A stretch of 64,000 bases of DNA from AC-32 sp038237925 (GCA_038237925.1 JBBRYF010000002.1:1-64000), one strand, 5' to 3'; shown: positions 45,503 to 54,332, numbered from the stretch's first letter. The notes: generated from the letters alone by a model not told the origin. Made by a program: numbers and translations.

Positions 45503-46264
45503 TTACGCGACGTCAGCATCGGCAGTGCCGAAGCGTACGTACTCGGCCGCCGCGGGCTCTCCGAGAGCCGCGTCCAGAGCGAGCGCGTGCACGTCGATCC
45601 CGTGCAGGAGGCGGCAGAGCTCCGCCTCACGATCACTCACGCGCGTGCGCAGCTCCGCCACGCGCGGCCCGTCGACGCCAAGCCGCAGCCGGGTCGAGGT
45701 GATGCCGTTCTCGATCCCGAGCGCCTCGGCCGCGCGCGCCGCGACGGCCGCGGCGGGGCCGACGCCCAGCAGCGGCTGGAACTCGCCGTCCGTGGAGAAG
45801 GCCGTCACCGTCACCTCAGCCGCGCCCGGCGCCTCCTCGGCGAGGCGGCGCCCCTTGCGGTCAGGCGGGCTGACGACGCACGGGAAACCTGGAGCTGCGG
45901 CTCCGTGTACGAGCGCCCAGCGCGTCTGCGGGACATGGGCCTCGCGCAGACGTTCGCGCTGGCGCAGCCTCGAGCCGACGAGCACGGCGCTCTCTGGCGA
46001 GAGCGGATGAGGCAACCGAAAGCGCGCGGCAATGCGCGCCGCCGCGCCCGTGGCGGGGCCGTTGGCGATCACGCCGCCGACGCGCGCGGCTTCGGCGAGC
46101 CGCTCGAGCGCGGGCTCGTCGTCGAGCCGAAGAATCGCGCGACGGTGCACCAGCGCAAAGCCGGGCGCACTCGGGTCAGGGTCGACGGCGACCACCAGCA
46201 GCCCTCGGGCGCGCGCCGCCGCCACCAGCCCCGTCGCCTGCGCGCCGAGCACCAGGATTCTCAC
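45503..46264 (-). CDS. Short ATP-grasp-like protein
   Basis: 253 residues from a GTG at 46264. N-terminal Rossmann domain ILVLGAQATGLVAAARARGL and VVAVDPDPSAPGFALVH resembles the pre-ATP-grasp part of PurK/CarB. The following SPPDRKGRRLAEEA and VTVTAFSTDGEFQPLL are like pieces of the ATP-grasp core, but the protein is 100-150 residues shorter than usual and the Glu-x-Asn metal motif is not visible. It may be inactive or divergent. First gene of the minus-strand run; 48 bp separate it from the divergent gene at 46313. Confidence 0.6.
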   Translation of the reverse strand: MRILVLGAQATGLVAAARARGLLVVAVDPDPSAPGFALVHRRAILRLDDEPALERLAEAARVGGVIANGPATGAAARIAARFRLPHPLSPESAVLVGSRLRQRERLREAHVPQTRWALVHGAAAPGFPCVVSPPDRKGRRLAEEAPGAAEVTVTAFSTDGEFQPLLGVGPAAAVAARAAEALGIENGITSTRLRLGVDGPRVAELRTRVSDREAELCRLLHGIDVHALALDAALGEPAAAEYVRFGTADADVA

Positions 46265-46312
46265 GGTAACCGCCCGTTTGCAGGGAAAGCCGCGAGCCGC
46301 GACAATGGCGGG

Positions 46313-47176
46313 GTGACGGCCATCCTGGCGGAGCGCGTCGAAGAGCTGAGAGCCGACCGAGGGCACGGCGCCAGCTGGATGGCCCGCCGCGCGGTCGAGG
46401 CGCTGGCCGAGGTCGCGGAGCAGGAGGCGAGCTCGAGCGAAGCGCTGCTCGCCAGCCTGGTTGCCGGAGGGCGCGAGCTCGCGGGGAGCCGGCCGGGCGT
46501 CGGAGCGGTGGCGGGCGCGGTCGGTCGGCTGCTGGCCGCGGCGGCCGGAAGCGCCCAGCTCGAGGTCGAGCAGCTGCGCCAACTGGTGCAGGAGGAGGCC
46601 GCGTCGCTCGTCGACGGAAGGCGCCGCGCTGCGGCCTCGATCGCGATCCAGCTGCGGGAGCGGCTGGAAGACGCCATTGTACTCACGCACTCCGCTTCGG
46701 CAACCGTGCGGGAAGCCCTGCTTCACACACCGCCGAGCCGGGTGATCTGCACGGCCTCCGAGCCACAGGGCGAGGGCCGCGCCTTCGCGGAGGAGTTGCG
46801 CGGGAGCGGCCTCGACGTCGAGCTCGTCGACGACTCGACTGCCCCGCGCCAGCTCGAGTGGGCCTCACTGTTGCTCCTGGGGGCAGACACGGTCTTCCAC
46901 TGCGGCACGCTCTGCAACAAGACGGGCACGCGCGCACTGGCCGAGGCCGCGACCGACGAGAGCGTCCCCACGATCGTGGCCTGCGAGGTCGTGAAGCTGG
47001 CGCCGATCGCCGCCGCCGAGGCACCGCCGCTCACGGAGAAAGAGTTCGAGCTGACGCCGCCGGAGCTCCTCGACTGCGTCCTGACCGAGGAGGGCGCCTA
47101 CCTGCCGGAGGAGATCGGCGCCCTCATCGACCGCACGCCCTTCCTGCGCGAGGGCTACGCGCTATTGGCCCGCTAG
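46313..47176 (+). CDS. eIF-2B alpha/beta/delta-like protein (possible sugar-phosphate isomerase)
   Basis: 287 residues from a GTG at 46313; the frame is open far upstream but that part lies opposite real genes. Helical N-terminal half (VEELRADRGHGASWMARRAV, LRQLVQEEAASLVDGRR), then a Rossmann-like domain: VLTHSASATVREALLH, SEPQGEGRAFAEELRGSGLD, LLLGADTVFHCGTLCNKTGT. This is the IF-2B family, whose bacterial members include ribose-1,5-bisphosphate isomerase and methylthioribose-1-phosphate isomerase. The exact substrate is not clear. Its last 15 bp overlap the MFS gene tail to tail. Confidence 0.8.
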   Translation: MTAILAERVEELRADRGHGASWMARRAVEALAEVAEQEASSSEALLASLVAGGRELAGSRPGVGAVAGAVGRLLAAAAGSAQLEVEQLRQLVQEEAASLVDGRRRAAASIAIQLRERLEDAIVLTHSASATVREALLHTPPSRVICTASEPQGEGRAFAEELRGSGLDVELVDDSTAPRQLEWASLLLLGADTVFHCGTLCNKTGTRALAEAATDESVPTIVACEVVKLAPIAAAEAPPLTEKEFELTPPELLDCVLTEEGAYLPEEIGALIDRTPFLREGYALLAR

Positions 47177-48574
47177 AGCGGGCTCGAGCGACTCCTGCTC
47201 CCGCGGCGTCCGCTGCTTCCGCGCGACACCGAGGGCCGCGATCGCGCCCGCTCCCACCAGCGCGGCGCCGACGTAGATCGCCGGCTGGAGGCCGTTGACG
47301 AAGCTCTGACCCGTGCCGTAGCCACCGTAGTGCGCGAACACCGAGGCCAGGACGGCAACGCCGAAGACGCCGCCGAGCTCGCGGATCGCGTTGTTGGCGC
47401 CTGACGCCTGCCCCTCCTCCTCCGGCTCGACCGAGGAGAGCACCACGTTCGCGACCGGCGCGAAGTAGAGCGCCATCCCGATCCCGGAGAGCACGAACGG
47501 CGCGACGACGTGGATGTACGCGCCAGTCGGGGTCGTGACGAGCCCGATCCACGCAAGGCCGATCGCCTGCAACGCAAGGCCGGTCACCATCAGCGGCCGC
47601 CCGCCGATGCGATCGGAGAGCGCGCCCGCGAGCGGCGCCACGAAGATCGGCATCGCCGTCCACGGCAGGATGCGCAGGCCGGCGTCGAGCGGCGAGTAGC
47701 CCTGGACGGTCTGGAAGAACTGCGCGAGCAGGAAGATCGAGCCGAACATCCCGAAGAACATCAGGAGGGACGCGATGTTGGCCGCGGTGAACGTCCGGTT
47801 GCGGAAGAAGCGCAGCGGCAGCATCGGCTGCGGCGCCCGCAACTCCCAGACCACGAACAGCGCGAGCAGGATCAGCCCGGCAAGGAGCGCCGAGACGATC
47901 TCGAGGCTCCCCCAGCCGACCGAATTGCCGCGCACGAGGCCCCAGACGATGCCGAAGAGGCCCGCGCTCGCGAGGCCGACTCCCGGGAGGTCGAGCGCGT
48001 CGTTCGGCCCGCGGGTCTCGCGCAGGCGCAGCAGCGCGAGCGGGATCAGCACGATGCCGATCGGCACGTTGAGCCAGAAGATCCACTGCCACGAGATCCC
48101 CTGCACGACCGCGCCGCCGACGAGCGGGCCGATCGCGACCGCGAGGCCGCTGATCCCGCCCCACGCGCCGAGCACGAGCCCGCGGCGCTCGGCCGGAACA
48201 GCCGCGCTCAGGATCGTCAGCGTGAGCGGCGCCACGATTGCGCCACCGAGGCCTTGCGCGGCGCGGGCGGCGATCAGCACGTCGATCGACGGCGCGAGCG
48301 CCGCAGCCGCGGAGCCGAGGGTGAAGATGACGAGGCCGATCGCGAACAGCCGGCGCCGGCCGAAGCGGTCGCCGAGCGCGGCTCCCGTGATCAGCAGCAC
48401 CGCGAAGGTGAGCGTGAAGGCGTTGACCGTCCACTCGAGCCCGCTCAGGCTCGCGTGCAGGTCCTTGTGGATCACCGGCAGCGCCGTCGTGACGACGAGG
48501 TTGTCTAGCGTCGTCATGAAGAGCGCGAGCGACGTGATCGCGAACGTCCAGATCGTGGCGGTGCGTTGAGTCAT
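47162..48574 (-). CDS. DHA2-family MFS drug/multidrug exporter
   Basis: 470 residues from the ATG at 48574, seven bases after AGGAGG. Fourteen helices. FMTTLDNLVVTTALPVIHKD is the antiporter-type motif of EmrB/QacA-like exporters, GDRFGRRRLF is MFS motif A, and GGAIVAPLTLTILSAAVP and GAWGGISGLAVAIGPLVGG is motif C. It expels drugs using the proton gradient. A TetR gene lies 56 bp upstream on the same strand and matched 16-bp sites precede both, so it should be TetR-controlled. Confidence 0.92.
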   Translation of the reverse strand: MTQRTATIWTFAITSLALFMTTLDNLVVTTALPVIHKDLHASLSGLEWTVNAFTLTFAVLLITGAALGDRFGRRRLFAIGLVIFTLGSAAAALAPSIDVLIAARAAQGLGGAIVAPLTLTILSAAVPAERRGLVLGAWGGISGLAVAIGPLVGGAVVQGISWQWIFWLNVPIGIVLIPLALLRLRETRGPNDALDLPGVGLASAGLFGIVWGLVRGNSVGWGSLEIVSALLAGLILLALFVVWELRAPQPMLPLRFFRNRTFTAANIASLLMFFGMFGSIFLLAQFFQTVQGYSPLDAGLRILPWTAMPIFVAPLAGALSDRIGGRPLMVTGLALQAIGLAWIGLVTTPTGAYIHVVAPFVLSGIGMALYFAPVANVVLSSVEPEEEGQASGANNAIRELGGVFGVAVLASVFAHYGGYGTGQSFVNGLQPAIYVGAALVGAGAIAALGVARKQRTPREQESLEPALAGQ

Positions 48575-48597
48575 GCCGGTACCTCCTCGCATTGCTA

Positions 48598-48613
48598 GTT
48601 ATCACTCACTTAC
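48598..48613. promoter_or_regulatory. Candidate TetR operator upstream of MFS gene
   Basis: GTTATCACTCACTTAC, 24 bp upstream of the MFS start. It matches GTTAGCACTCACTCAC at 49195-49210 in 14 of 16 positions, same orientation. The repeat within it (CACTCACT) also suits a regulator half-site. Confidence 0.65.
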
Positions 48614-48630
48614 TTTGGTGTGAAAAAAAC

Positions 48631-49185
48631 TCACGCATCTTCCAGGCAGGCATCGAGCAGCCGCTTGGCCCACGGGCCCGGCTTGTCGAGCAGGTCCATT
48701 GCCGCGAACACGTTCAGCAGCATCCCGAAGGCGAAGAAATCGCGGATCCGCCTGGCGTCGGCGCCCGAGACGCGCTCGGCGTACTTGACGAGCTCGCCGT
48801 AGCCCTCGCGCACGATCGCGCGCACCTCGTCGTCGTCGCAGTCGGCGTAGGCCTGCATCTGCGCGCGCAGCCGCGTGCGGTCCTTGAGCAGGCCCATGTA
48901 GGCCTGGCCAATCGCCTTCAGCGCCGCCTCGCCCTCGAGGCCGGCCGAAGACTCCTGGAAGAGCTCGAGCGTCTCGCGCAGGCAGCGCCGCACCGACTCG
49001 AGGTACAGCTCCTTCTTCGTCTTGAAGAGCCGGAAGAGGTACGGCTGCGAGATGCCGGCCTTGCGGGCGATCGTGTCGGTCGACGTGCCGTCGAGGCCAT
49101 GCTCGCCGAACTCCTGGACGGCAACGGCGAGGATCTCCTCGCGCCGCTCGTCGGCGGTCTTCCGGGTGGAGGTGGCTGCGTTCAC
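48631..49185 (-). CDS. TetR-family repressor
   Basis: 184 residues from a GTG at 49185. Another in-frame GTG at 49206 lies inside the candidate operator, so the shorter start is preferred. N-terminal HTH: REEILAVAVQEFGEHGLDGT, STDTIARKAGISQPYLFRLF, KTKKELYLESV. The C-terminal helical domain is the variable ligand pocket. It probably represses itself and the MFS exporter just downstream until a drug binds. Confidence 0.9.
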   Translation of the reverse strand: MNAATSTRKTADERREEILAVAVQEFGEHGLDGTSTDTIARKAGISQPYLFRLFKTKKELYLESVRRCLRETLELFQESSAGLEGEAALKAIGQAYMGLLKDRTRLRAQMQAYADCDDDEVRAIVREGYGELVKYAERVSGADARRIRDFFAFGMLLNVFAAMDLLDKPGPWAKRLLDACLEDA

Positions 49186-49194
49186 GCGTTGGAA

Positions 49195-49210
49195 GTTAGC
49201 ACTCACTCAC
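49195..49210. promoter_or_regulatory. Candidate TetR operator at its own promoter
   Basis: GTTAGCACTCACTCAC, 10 bp upstream of the preferred TetR start, matching the site before the MFS gene at 14 of 16 positions. Indicates autoregulation. Confidence 0.65.
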
Positions 49211-49226
49211 AACGGCTGTCAAGACC

Positions 49227-49703
49227 TCAACTCACCGCGTCCTCCGGGAGTGGGATCAGCCGTGCCCGGTCGCGAATGTCCTGCAGCAGCGTCAGCGCGC
49301 GGCGGGCATCGACGACCGAGCGGTTCCATGCCGGCCGGTAGCGGTCGAGCACCGGGAGCGCGCGCAACGCGATTCTGCGGGCATCGAGCGCGCCCAGCAA
49401 GAGCCGCCTGACGCGGCGTGTCTCCCCCGTGGCAGGGTCGCCGCGGACGAGTACGACCGAGTGCGCGACGACGGCGCTATACGACCTCGCGCGCCGCAGC
49501 AGCTTCGCTTGCGGGAGCCGCCCCAGCCGCCAGTCCCGGAACGCGAGCTCGTAGGCCGTCAGCGCAGCGCTCACCGGCTCGTAGTCGTGCACGAGCCGCT
49601 GCTGCTCCCGGTCGAGGGCGGGGAACGACTGGCTCGGCCGGGGCGGCCGCGGCTGGACGTGCCGTTTGCCGTGGCTGCACCCGGCGAGCAGGGCGACGGC
49701 CAA
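49227..49703 (-). CDS. Small putative lipoprotein
   Basis: At least 150 residues after the lipobox LLAVALLAGC. The start is unclear: a TTG at 49703 gives only eight residues before the Cys, while a GTG at 49802 would give a 38-residue leader but overlap the epimerase gene on the other strand. The mature part is helical and rich in Arg/Leu: LVHDYEPVSAALTAYELAFR, YSAVVAHSVVLVRGDPATGE, AWNRSVVDARRALTLLQDIR. No family recognised. Surface-anchored if processed. Confidence 0.6.
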   Translation of the reverse strand: MAVALLAGCSHGKRHVQPRPPRPSQSFPALDREQQRLVHDYEPVSAALTAYELAFRDWRLGRLPQAKLLRRARSYSAVVAHSVVLVRGDPATGETRRVRRLLLGALDARRIALRALPVLDRYRPAWNRSVVDARRALTLLQDIRDRARLIPLPEDAVS

Positions 49704-49736
49704 GAGGGCGCAGGCGCGGCAGTAGACTCGGCGGCC

Positions 49737-50600
49737 ATGAACGTCCTGGTCACGGGCGCCTCCGGCTTCGTCGGGCGCGCGCTCATCGAGGAGCTTCGTC
49801 ACGCGAACGGAGCCTACGAGGTTCAACCGCTCGGACGTGAGGACGGCGACCTCGCGGGCGCAGGCGTCGCCGAGGCTGCGATCGCGGAGGCGAAGCCGGA
49901 CGTGGTCGTCCACGCGGCCGCGCGGATCGGCGTCGTCCGCTCCGACGACGAGCCGGAGCTCGCTCTCCGGTCGAACGCCCTCGCGACGGCGCTCATCGCG
50001 CGAGCGGCCTCCGCTCACGGCGCTCGCCTCGCGTACCTCTCGACTTCGGACGTCTACGGAGCGGCGGTCGCTGCCGACGAGGAGACGCCGCCGGCGCCGG
50101 AGAGCCTCTACGCGCTCACGAAGCTCTGGGGAGAGCAGGCGGCCGCGCTCTATGCGCCTGAAGGCCTGACCGTGCTCAGGCTCGCGAACCCCTACGGGCC
50201 CGGCGTCGACGCGGGCCAGAGCAAGGGCGCGCTGCCGACGATGCTGCGGCAGGCCGAGTCGCGCGAGTCGATTCCCGTCTTCCGCGGCGAGGCGCGCACG
50301 TTCTGCTGGATCGGCGACGTCGTCCGTGCGATCAGGCTCGTGCTGGAGGCGGTGGCAACGGGAACGTTCAACGTCGGCGCCGACGGCGAGGCGGTCTCGC
50401 TTGCCGACGTCGCTCGCCTCGCGTGCGAGCTGACGGGCGCGCCGCAGGACTTGATCGAGGAGGTCGAGCCGCCGCCGGGCCGCGTGATGACGCGGATCTC
50501 GATCGAGCGGATGCGCGGGCTCGGCTGGCGACCGGAGGTCTCGCTGGACGAGGGCATGAAGCGGCTGCTCGAGTCGCTCCGCGCCGGCGCCACCGCGTAA
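49737..50600 (+). CDS. NAD-dependent epimerase/dehydratase
   Basis: 287 residues. Extended SDR: VLVTGASGFVGRALI (GxxGxxG), VVVHAAARIGVV, YLSTSDVYG (Ser), ESLYALTKLWGEQ with YxxxK, then RLANPYGPG. RmlD/GalE-like in layout. It would convert a nucleotide sugar for the polysaccharide genes around it. First of a three-gene plus-strand run (epimerase, ATP-grasp, glycosyltransferase); next gene begins 26 bp later. Confidence 0.87.
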   Translation: MNVLVTGASGFVGRALIEELRHANGAYEVQPLGREDGDLAGAGVAEAAIAEAKPDVVVHAAARIGVVRSDDEPELALRSNALATALIARAASAHGARLAYLSTSDVYGAAVAADEETPPAPESLYALTKLWGEQAAALYAPEGLTVLRLANPYGPGVDAGQSKGALPTMLRQAESRESIPVFRGEARTFCWIGDVVRAIRLVLEAVATGTFNVGADGEAVSLADVARLACELTGAPQDLIEEVEPPPGRVMTRISIERMRGLGWRPEVSLDEGMKRLLESLRAGATA

Positions 50601-50626
50601 GTGCACCATCACTGGAAGAGGCACTG

Positions 50627-51889
50627 ATGCCCCGCGCCTTCGTCCTCACCGGCGGATCGCGGTCGCAGCTCGGCCTGCTCGAGCAGGCACGCGCGCTCGG
50701 TCACGAGGTCTGCGTCGTCGACGGCTCGCCGGACGCGCCGCTGCTCGCCGACGCCGACCACCGCATCGTCCGCAGCTTCACCGACGTGAACGGTGTGATC
50801 GGCGACCTCGAGGCGCAGAGGATCGAGCCGGTCGCGGTCGCGACGATGGGCTCCGACCAGGCGGTGCTGCCGACCGCGCAGCTGGCGGAGCGGCTCGGGC
50901 TTCCGGGCCTCCCGGTCGAGACCGCCCGCACCGTCGCGGACAAGCGCCGCATGCGCGCCGCCTTCGATCGCAGGAAGGTGCGCTGCCCCAAGGGCCGCGA
51001 GGCCACGACCTTCGAGGAGGCCGAACAGGCCTTCCACCAGCTCGGGCCGCCGGTGGTTGTGAAGCCGGTCGACGGTTCAGCCCAGCGAGGTGTCACCGAA
51101 GTGCGAGAGGAACGCGAGCTTTCGGACGCGGTCGACCGCGCGCTCGCGGCATCCCGCAGCGGCGCGCTCGTGCTCGAGCAGTACCTCGACGGCGACGAGT
51201 TCACGGTCAACGGCTTCCTGCTCGAGGGCCAGTACTTCCCGATGAGCATCACGCGCCGCCTGCTCCATCCCCCGCCGCCGCTCGGCGTTTGCGTCGCGCA
51301 CCGCTACCCGTCGCTTCTGAAGAACGAGGCGCCGCTCTTCGAGCTCGCCCATCAGGCGAGCCTCGCCGTCGGGCTCGAGACGGGCCCGTCGTACGTGCAG
51401 GTGCGCATGCGGGACGGCCAGCCGTGGGCGATCGAGGTCGGCGCGCGCCTCGGCGGCGGCAAGGACGCGGAGCTGGCCAAGCTCGTCACGGGCTTCGACG
51501 CGATCCGGGCGAACGTGCTCTGGGCGCTCGCCCAGCTGCGGCGCGAGGACCTCGAGTCCGGCGAGCCGCAGGCCCCGGTCGGCCAGGTGCGCTTCGTCGT
51601 GGCGCCGCCGGGCCGGATCGTCCGGCTCGACACCACTCCTGCGCTCGCCCTCGACGGCGTCCACGAGGCCGGCTGGTACTGGCGCGAGGGGATGACGCTG
51701 CCGGCGCTCACCTCCGGCGCCGAGCGACTCGGCTACGTGCTCCTCACCGCGTCCGGCGAGGACGAGCTCGACGCGCTCACCGACCGCGCGCTCGCGGCGC
51801 TCGACGTCGAGATCGTGGTCGAGAGCGCCGAAGGCGTCGCTTGCGACGCCGCCTCAGGAGGCGCGAGCTCTGCTCGTGCCTCCGTCTAA
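50627..51889 (+). CDS. ATP-grasp family ligase 3 (CarB/PurK-like)
   Basis: 420 residues. FVLTGGSRSQLGLLEQARAL, VCVVDGSPDAPLLADADHRI, DKRRMRAAFDRRKVRCPKGR, VVVKPVDGSAQRGVTEVREE (lysine and glycine loop), LVLEQYLDGDEFTVNGFLLE, WAIEVGARLGGGKDAELAKL. All parts of the ATP-grasp core are present and the length is normal. It resembles carboxylate-amine or D-alanine-ligase-like biosynthetic enzymes in the order of motifs. With three related proteins nearby it suggests amide or acyl modification of the polymer; substrate unknown. Confidence 0.86.
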   Translation: MPRAFVLTGGSRSQLGLLEQARALGHEVCVVDGSPDAPLLADADHRIVRSFTDVNGVIGDLEAQRIEPVAVATMGSDQAVLPTAQLAERLGLPGLPVETARTVADKRRMRAAFDRRKVRCPKGREATTFEEAEQAFHQLGPPVVVKPVDGSAQRGVTEVREERELSDAVDRALAASRSGALVLEQYLDGDEFTVNGFLLEGQYFPMSITRRLLHPPPPLGVCVAHRYPSLLKNEAPLFELAHQASLAVGLETGPSYVQVRMRDGQPWAIEVGARLGGGKDAELAKLVTGFDAIRANVLWALAQLRREDLESGEPQAPVGQVRFVVAPPGRIVRLDTTPALALDGVHEAGWYWREGMTLPALTSGAERLGYVLLTASGEDELDALTDRALAALDVEIVVESAEGVACDAASGGASSARASV

Positions 51890-51933
51890 AATGACCGGTC
51901 GATGCGCTGCCCGTTAGAAGGTGCGGCGCTGAG

Positions 51934-52920
51934 GTGAAGGTCTTACATTCGCCGATCAACATCGCGGGCGGGCCGGGCGCGATCTCGGCCGGGCTGCGGG
52001 AGCTCGGCGTCGAGAGCACGCTGCTCGTCTTCAACGAGCGGCCGTTCGAGCGCGGCTTCGACGTCAACCTCGCGCTGCGCGACACGAGCCGGCTGAGCTC
52101 AGTTCCCTTCAACCTGCCGAAGCAGCTGCGCGCGCTCGCGTGCGCGCTGCGGCGCTTCGACGTCTTCCACTTCCACGCCGGCCTGACGCTCGCGCCCGAA
52201 CGGATCACGCTGCCGGCGCTGCGCGCGGCGCGGAAGGCGATCGTCTTCCAGTCGTGGGGCTCCGACCTGCGCGGTCGCAGCGCGGCCGACGTCTCGTACC
52301 TGCGAAGCGCGGATGCGGTGATCGTCGGGAGCTACCTGACGCGGAGGCTGTCCCCGCGCGGGCCGTGGCCCGAGTACGAGGTCGTGCCGCCCGCGCTCGT
52401 GCTCGACGACTGGCAGCCCTCGCCATTGGAGCCCGGCGAGACGCTGCGGGTCGCGCACGCGCCGAGCAAGCGCGTGGTGAAGGGAACCGACGCGGTGCTG
52501 GCGGCCGTCGAGTCGCTCCGCGCCCGCGGCGCGCCGATCGAGCTCGACCTGATCGAAGGCGTCCCGAACCGGGAGGCGCGCCTGCGCTACGCGGCCGCAG
52601 ACGTCGTCGTCGACCAGCTCCGCATCGGCTGGTATGGCATGTTCGCGATCGAGTCGATGGCGCTCGCGAAGCCGGTCGTCGCCCACCTCGACGAGCAGGC
52701 GGCGGCCGAGACGGAGGAGGCGTTCGGGCTCGAGCTCCCGCTCGTGCGCGCCGACGAGAGGAGCCTCGAGGACGTGCTCTCCGGGCTGGTCGAGAGCGGT
52801 GCCGAGCTCCCGGCGCTAGGCCGCCGAAGCCGCGACTACGTCGAGCGCGTCCACGCGCACACGGCGGTCGCGCGGCGCGTGCTCGACATCTACGAGCGCG
52901 TCATGCCCAACAGCTCGTAG
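51934..52920 (+). CDS. Family-4-like glycosyltransferase
   Basis: 328 residues. N-terminus VLHSPINIAGGPGAISAGLR has the acceptor glycine loop. DVFHFHAGLTLAPERITLPA, VFQSWGSDLRGRSAADVSYL, RVAHAPSKRVVKGTDAVLAA and VVVDQLRIGWYGMFAIESMA are GT4-like; the last includes the donor E in FAIESMALAKPVV. Shorter than standard GT4 proteins. Its last 31 bp overlap the oppositely directed binding-protein gene. Confidence 0.82.
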   Translation: MKVLHSPINIAGGPGAISAGLRELGVESTLLVFNERPFERGFDVNLALRDTSRLSSVPFNLPKQLRALACALRRFDVFHFHAGLTLAPERITLPALRAARKAIVFQSWGSDLRGRSAADVSYLRSADAVIVGSYLTRRLSPRGPWPEYEVVPPALVLDDWQPSPLEPGETLRVAHAPSKRVVKGTDAVLAAVESLRARGAPIELDLIEGVPNREARLRYAAADVVVDQLRIGWYGMFAIESMALAKPVVAHLDEQAAAETEEAFGLELPLVRADERSLEDVLSGLVESGAELPALGRRSRDYVERVHAHTAVARRVLDIYERVMPNSS

Positions 52921-54332
52921 AAACCGATCGGCGACCATGAGAAGCCGTGCACGCCGGCGGCGAGGCGGTAGTGCTCGGTCGGCGTGTAGACCGGGATCGC
53001 CGGCACTGCGTCGTGCAGCTTCTCGACGAGCCGCCGCTCGATCCGCCAGCGCGCCTGGTCGTCGAGCGTGCGCACCGCCCGGCCCATCAGCGCGTCGTAG
53101 AACGGGTCGCACCAGCGCGCGACGTTGAACGCGCTGCCGCAGGGGAAGAGGTCGAGCAGGTTGTAGGGGTCGAAGACCTTCGGGCTCCAGCCGAGCAGCA
53201 CCAGGTCACTGTGCAGCGCGAGCAGCTCCCGAACCGTTGCGACCGGCCGGAACGAGAGCGTGATCCCGAACTCGCGCAGCTGCTTGTCATTTCGGCTCAG
53301 CTCTGTGGCGATCTTCGAGCCGCCGACGTCACCGGTCGCCCACGCGAGCGAGAGCCGCAGCGGGCCGGGTGCCTTCTGCAACAGCACGGGCGCGTGCGAG
53401 TTGACGGTTCCTGCACCGGGCAGCGCGGGAGAGATCAGCGATGACGGCGCGGTATCGAGATCGAGGTGCGTCACGACCCAGGCGACGTACTGCCTGGCCG
53501 CGAGGTTCGCGAGCGCTGAGTCCTTCGTTGCGAGCCAGAGCAGCCCCGTGGCGAGGGTCGGCAGCTCACGCGTGCCGGGCGATGCGCCTCCGACGGTGTC
53601 GATCCACGGCAGCCCCGGGCCAGCGCGCCCGCGCGGCAGGACCGCGTCGGCGCCCTTCGGCGAAGCGGTCAGCACGAGCCGACTCGGCTTGACGGACGAC
53701 GCGTTCCAGTAGTTGAAGTTCCGCTCGAGCACGAGCTTCTTCGCGGTGCGGGAGGCAAGCCGGAACGGGCCGCTGAAGGCCGTTGGGCGCGGCGGCTGCG
53801 GCATCGCCACCGGGTAGGCGACGAGCTCGTCGAACCAGGGAACCGGGTGCTGGAGCGTGACGCGCAGCGTGCGGGCGTCCGGCGCCTCGACGCCGAGCCC
53901 GCCCGTCCCGGCCGCGTGCAGGTGGCGTGCGCCGCGAACGATGCCGAGATCCGGACCGGCGTACGGCGCCCCGGTCTTCGGCGCGAGCGCGTGCAGCCAG
54001 GCGCGCCGGAAGTCGGCGGCCACGATCGGCGTGTCGTCGCTCCAGCGGAGGCCTTTGCGCAGGTGGAAGGTCCAGACGAGGCCGCCCTGCTCGACGTCCC
54101 ACGACTGAGCCAGGTCCGGCTCGACGCCGCTCGGGGTGAAGCGCGTCAGCCCCGCGTAGAGCTCGTGCGCGACGTTCAGCGAGGGCAGGTCCAGGGCCGT
54201 CGCGGGGTCGAGAGTTCCCGGCACGAGCGGGAGCGCGAGCTTCAGCTCGACGTGCGAAGGCTTCGACGCCGAGCCGCCGCAGCCGGCCAGCGCCAGCGCG
54301 GCGACGAGCGCTACCCCACGAACTTTCGCCAT
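52890..54332 (-). CDS. Extracellular solute-binding lipoprotein, family 5
   Basis: 480 residues from the ATG at 54332. Lipobox ALALAGC. The SBP family 5 pattern is clear: LVPGTLDPATALDLPSLNVA, HELYAGLTRFTPSGVEPDLA, QSWDVEQGGLVWTFHLRKGL and RWSDDTPIVAADFRRAWLHA. Such proteins deliver oligopeptides, nickel or sugars to an ABC permease, but none is adjacent here, so it may be an orphan or have a different role. Its start lies inside the end of the upstream gene. Confidence 0.87.
   Translation of the reverse strand: MAKVRGVALVAALALAGCGGSASKPSHVELKLALPLVPGTLDPATALDLPSLNVAHELYAGLTRFTPSGVEPDLAQSWDVEQGGLVWTFHLRKGLRWSDDTPIVAADFRRAWLHALAPKTGAPYAGPDLGIVRGARHLHAAGTGGLGVEAPDARTLRVTLQHPVPWFDELVAYPVAMPQPPRPTAFSGPFRLASRTAKKLVLERNFNYWNASSVKPSRLVLTASPKGADAVLPRGRAGPGLPWIDTVGGASPGTRELPTLATGLLWLATKDSALANLAARQYVAWVVTHLDLDTAPSSLISPALPGAGTVNSHAPVLLQKAPGPLRLSLAWATGDVGGSKIATELSRNDKQLREFGITLSFRPVATVRELLALHSDLVLLGWSPKVFDPYNLLDLFPCGSAFNVARWCDPFYDALMGRAVRTLDDQARWRIERRLVEKLHDAVPAIPVYTPTEHYRLAAGVHGFSWSPIGFYELLGMTRS

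Noticed and set aside
44519..46312. Long plus-strand open frame upstream of the eIF-2B-like gene
   Set aside because: It is antisense to well-supported minus-strand genes (44540-46264), is rich in Arg/Asp/Glu like other GC-driven shadow frames, and matches no family.
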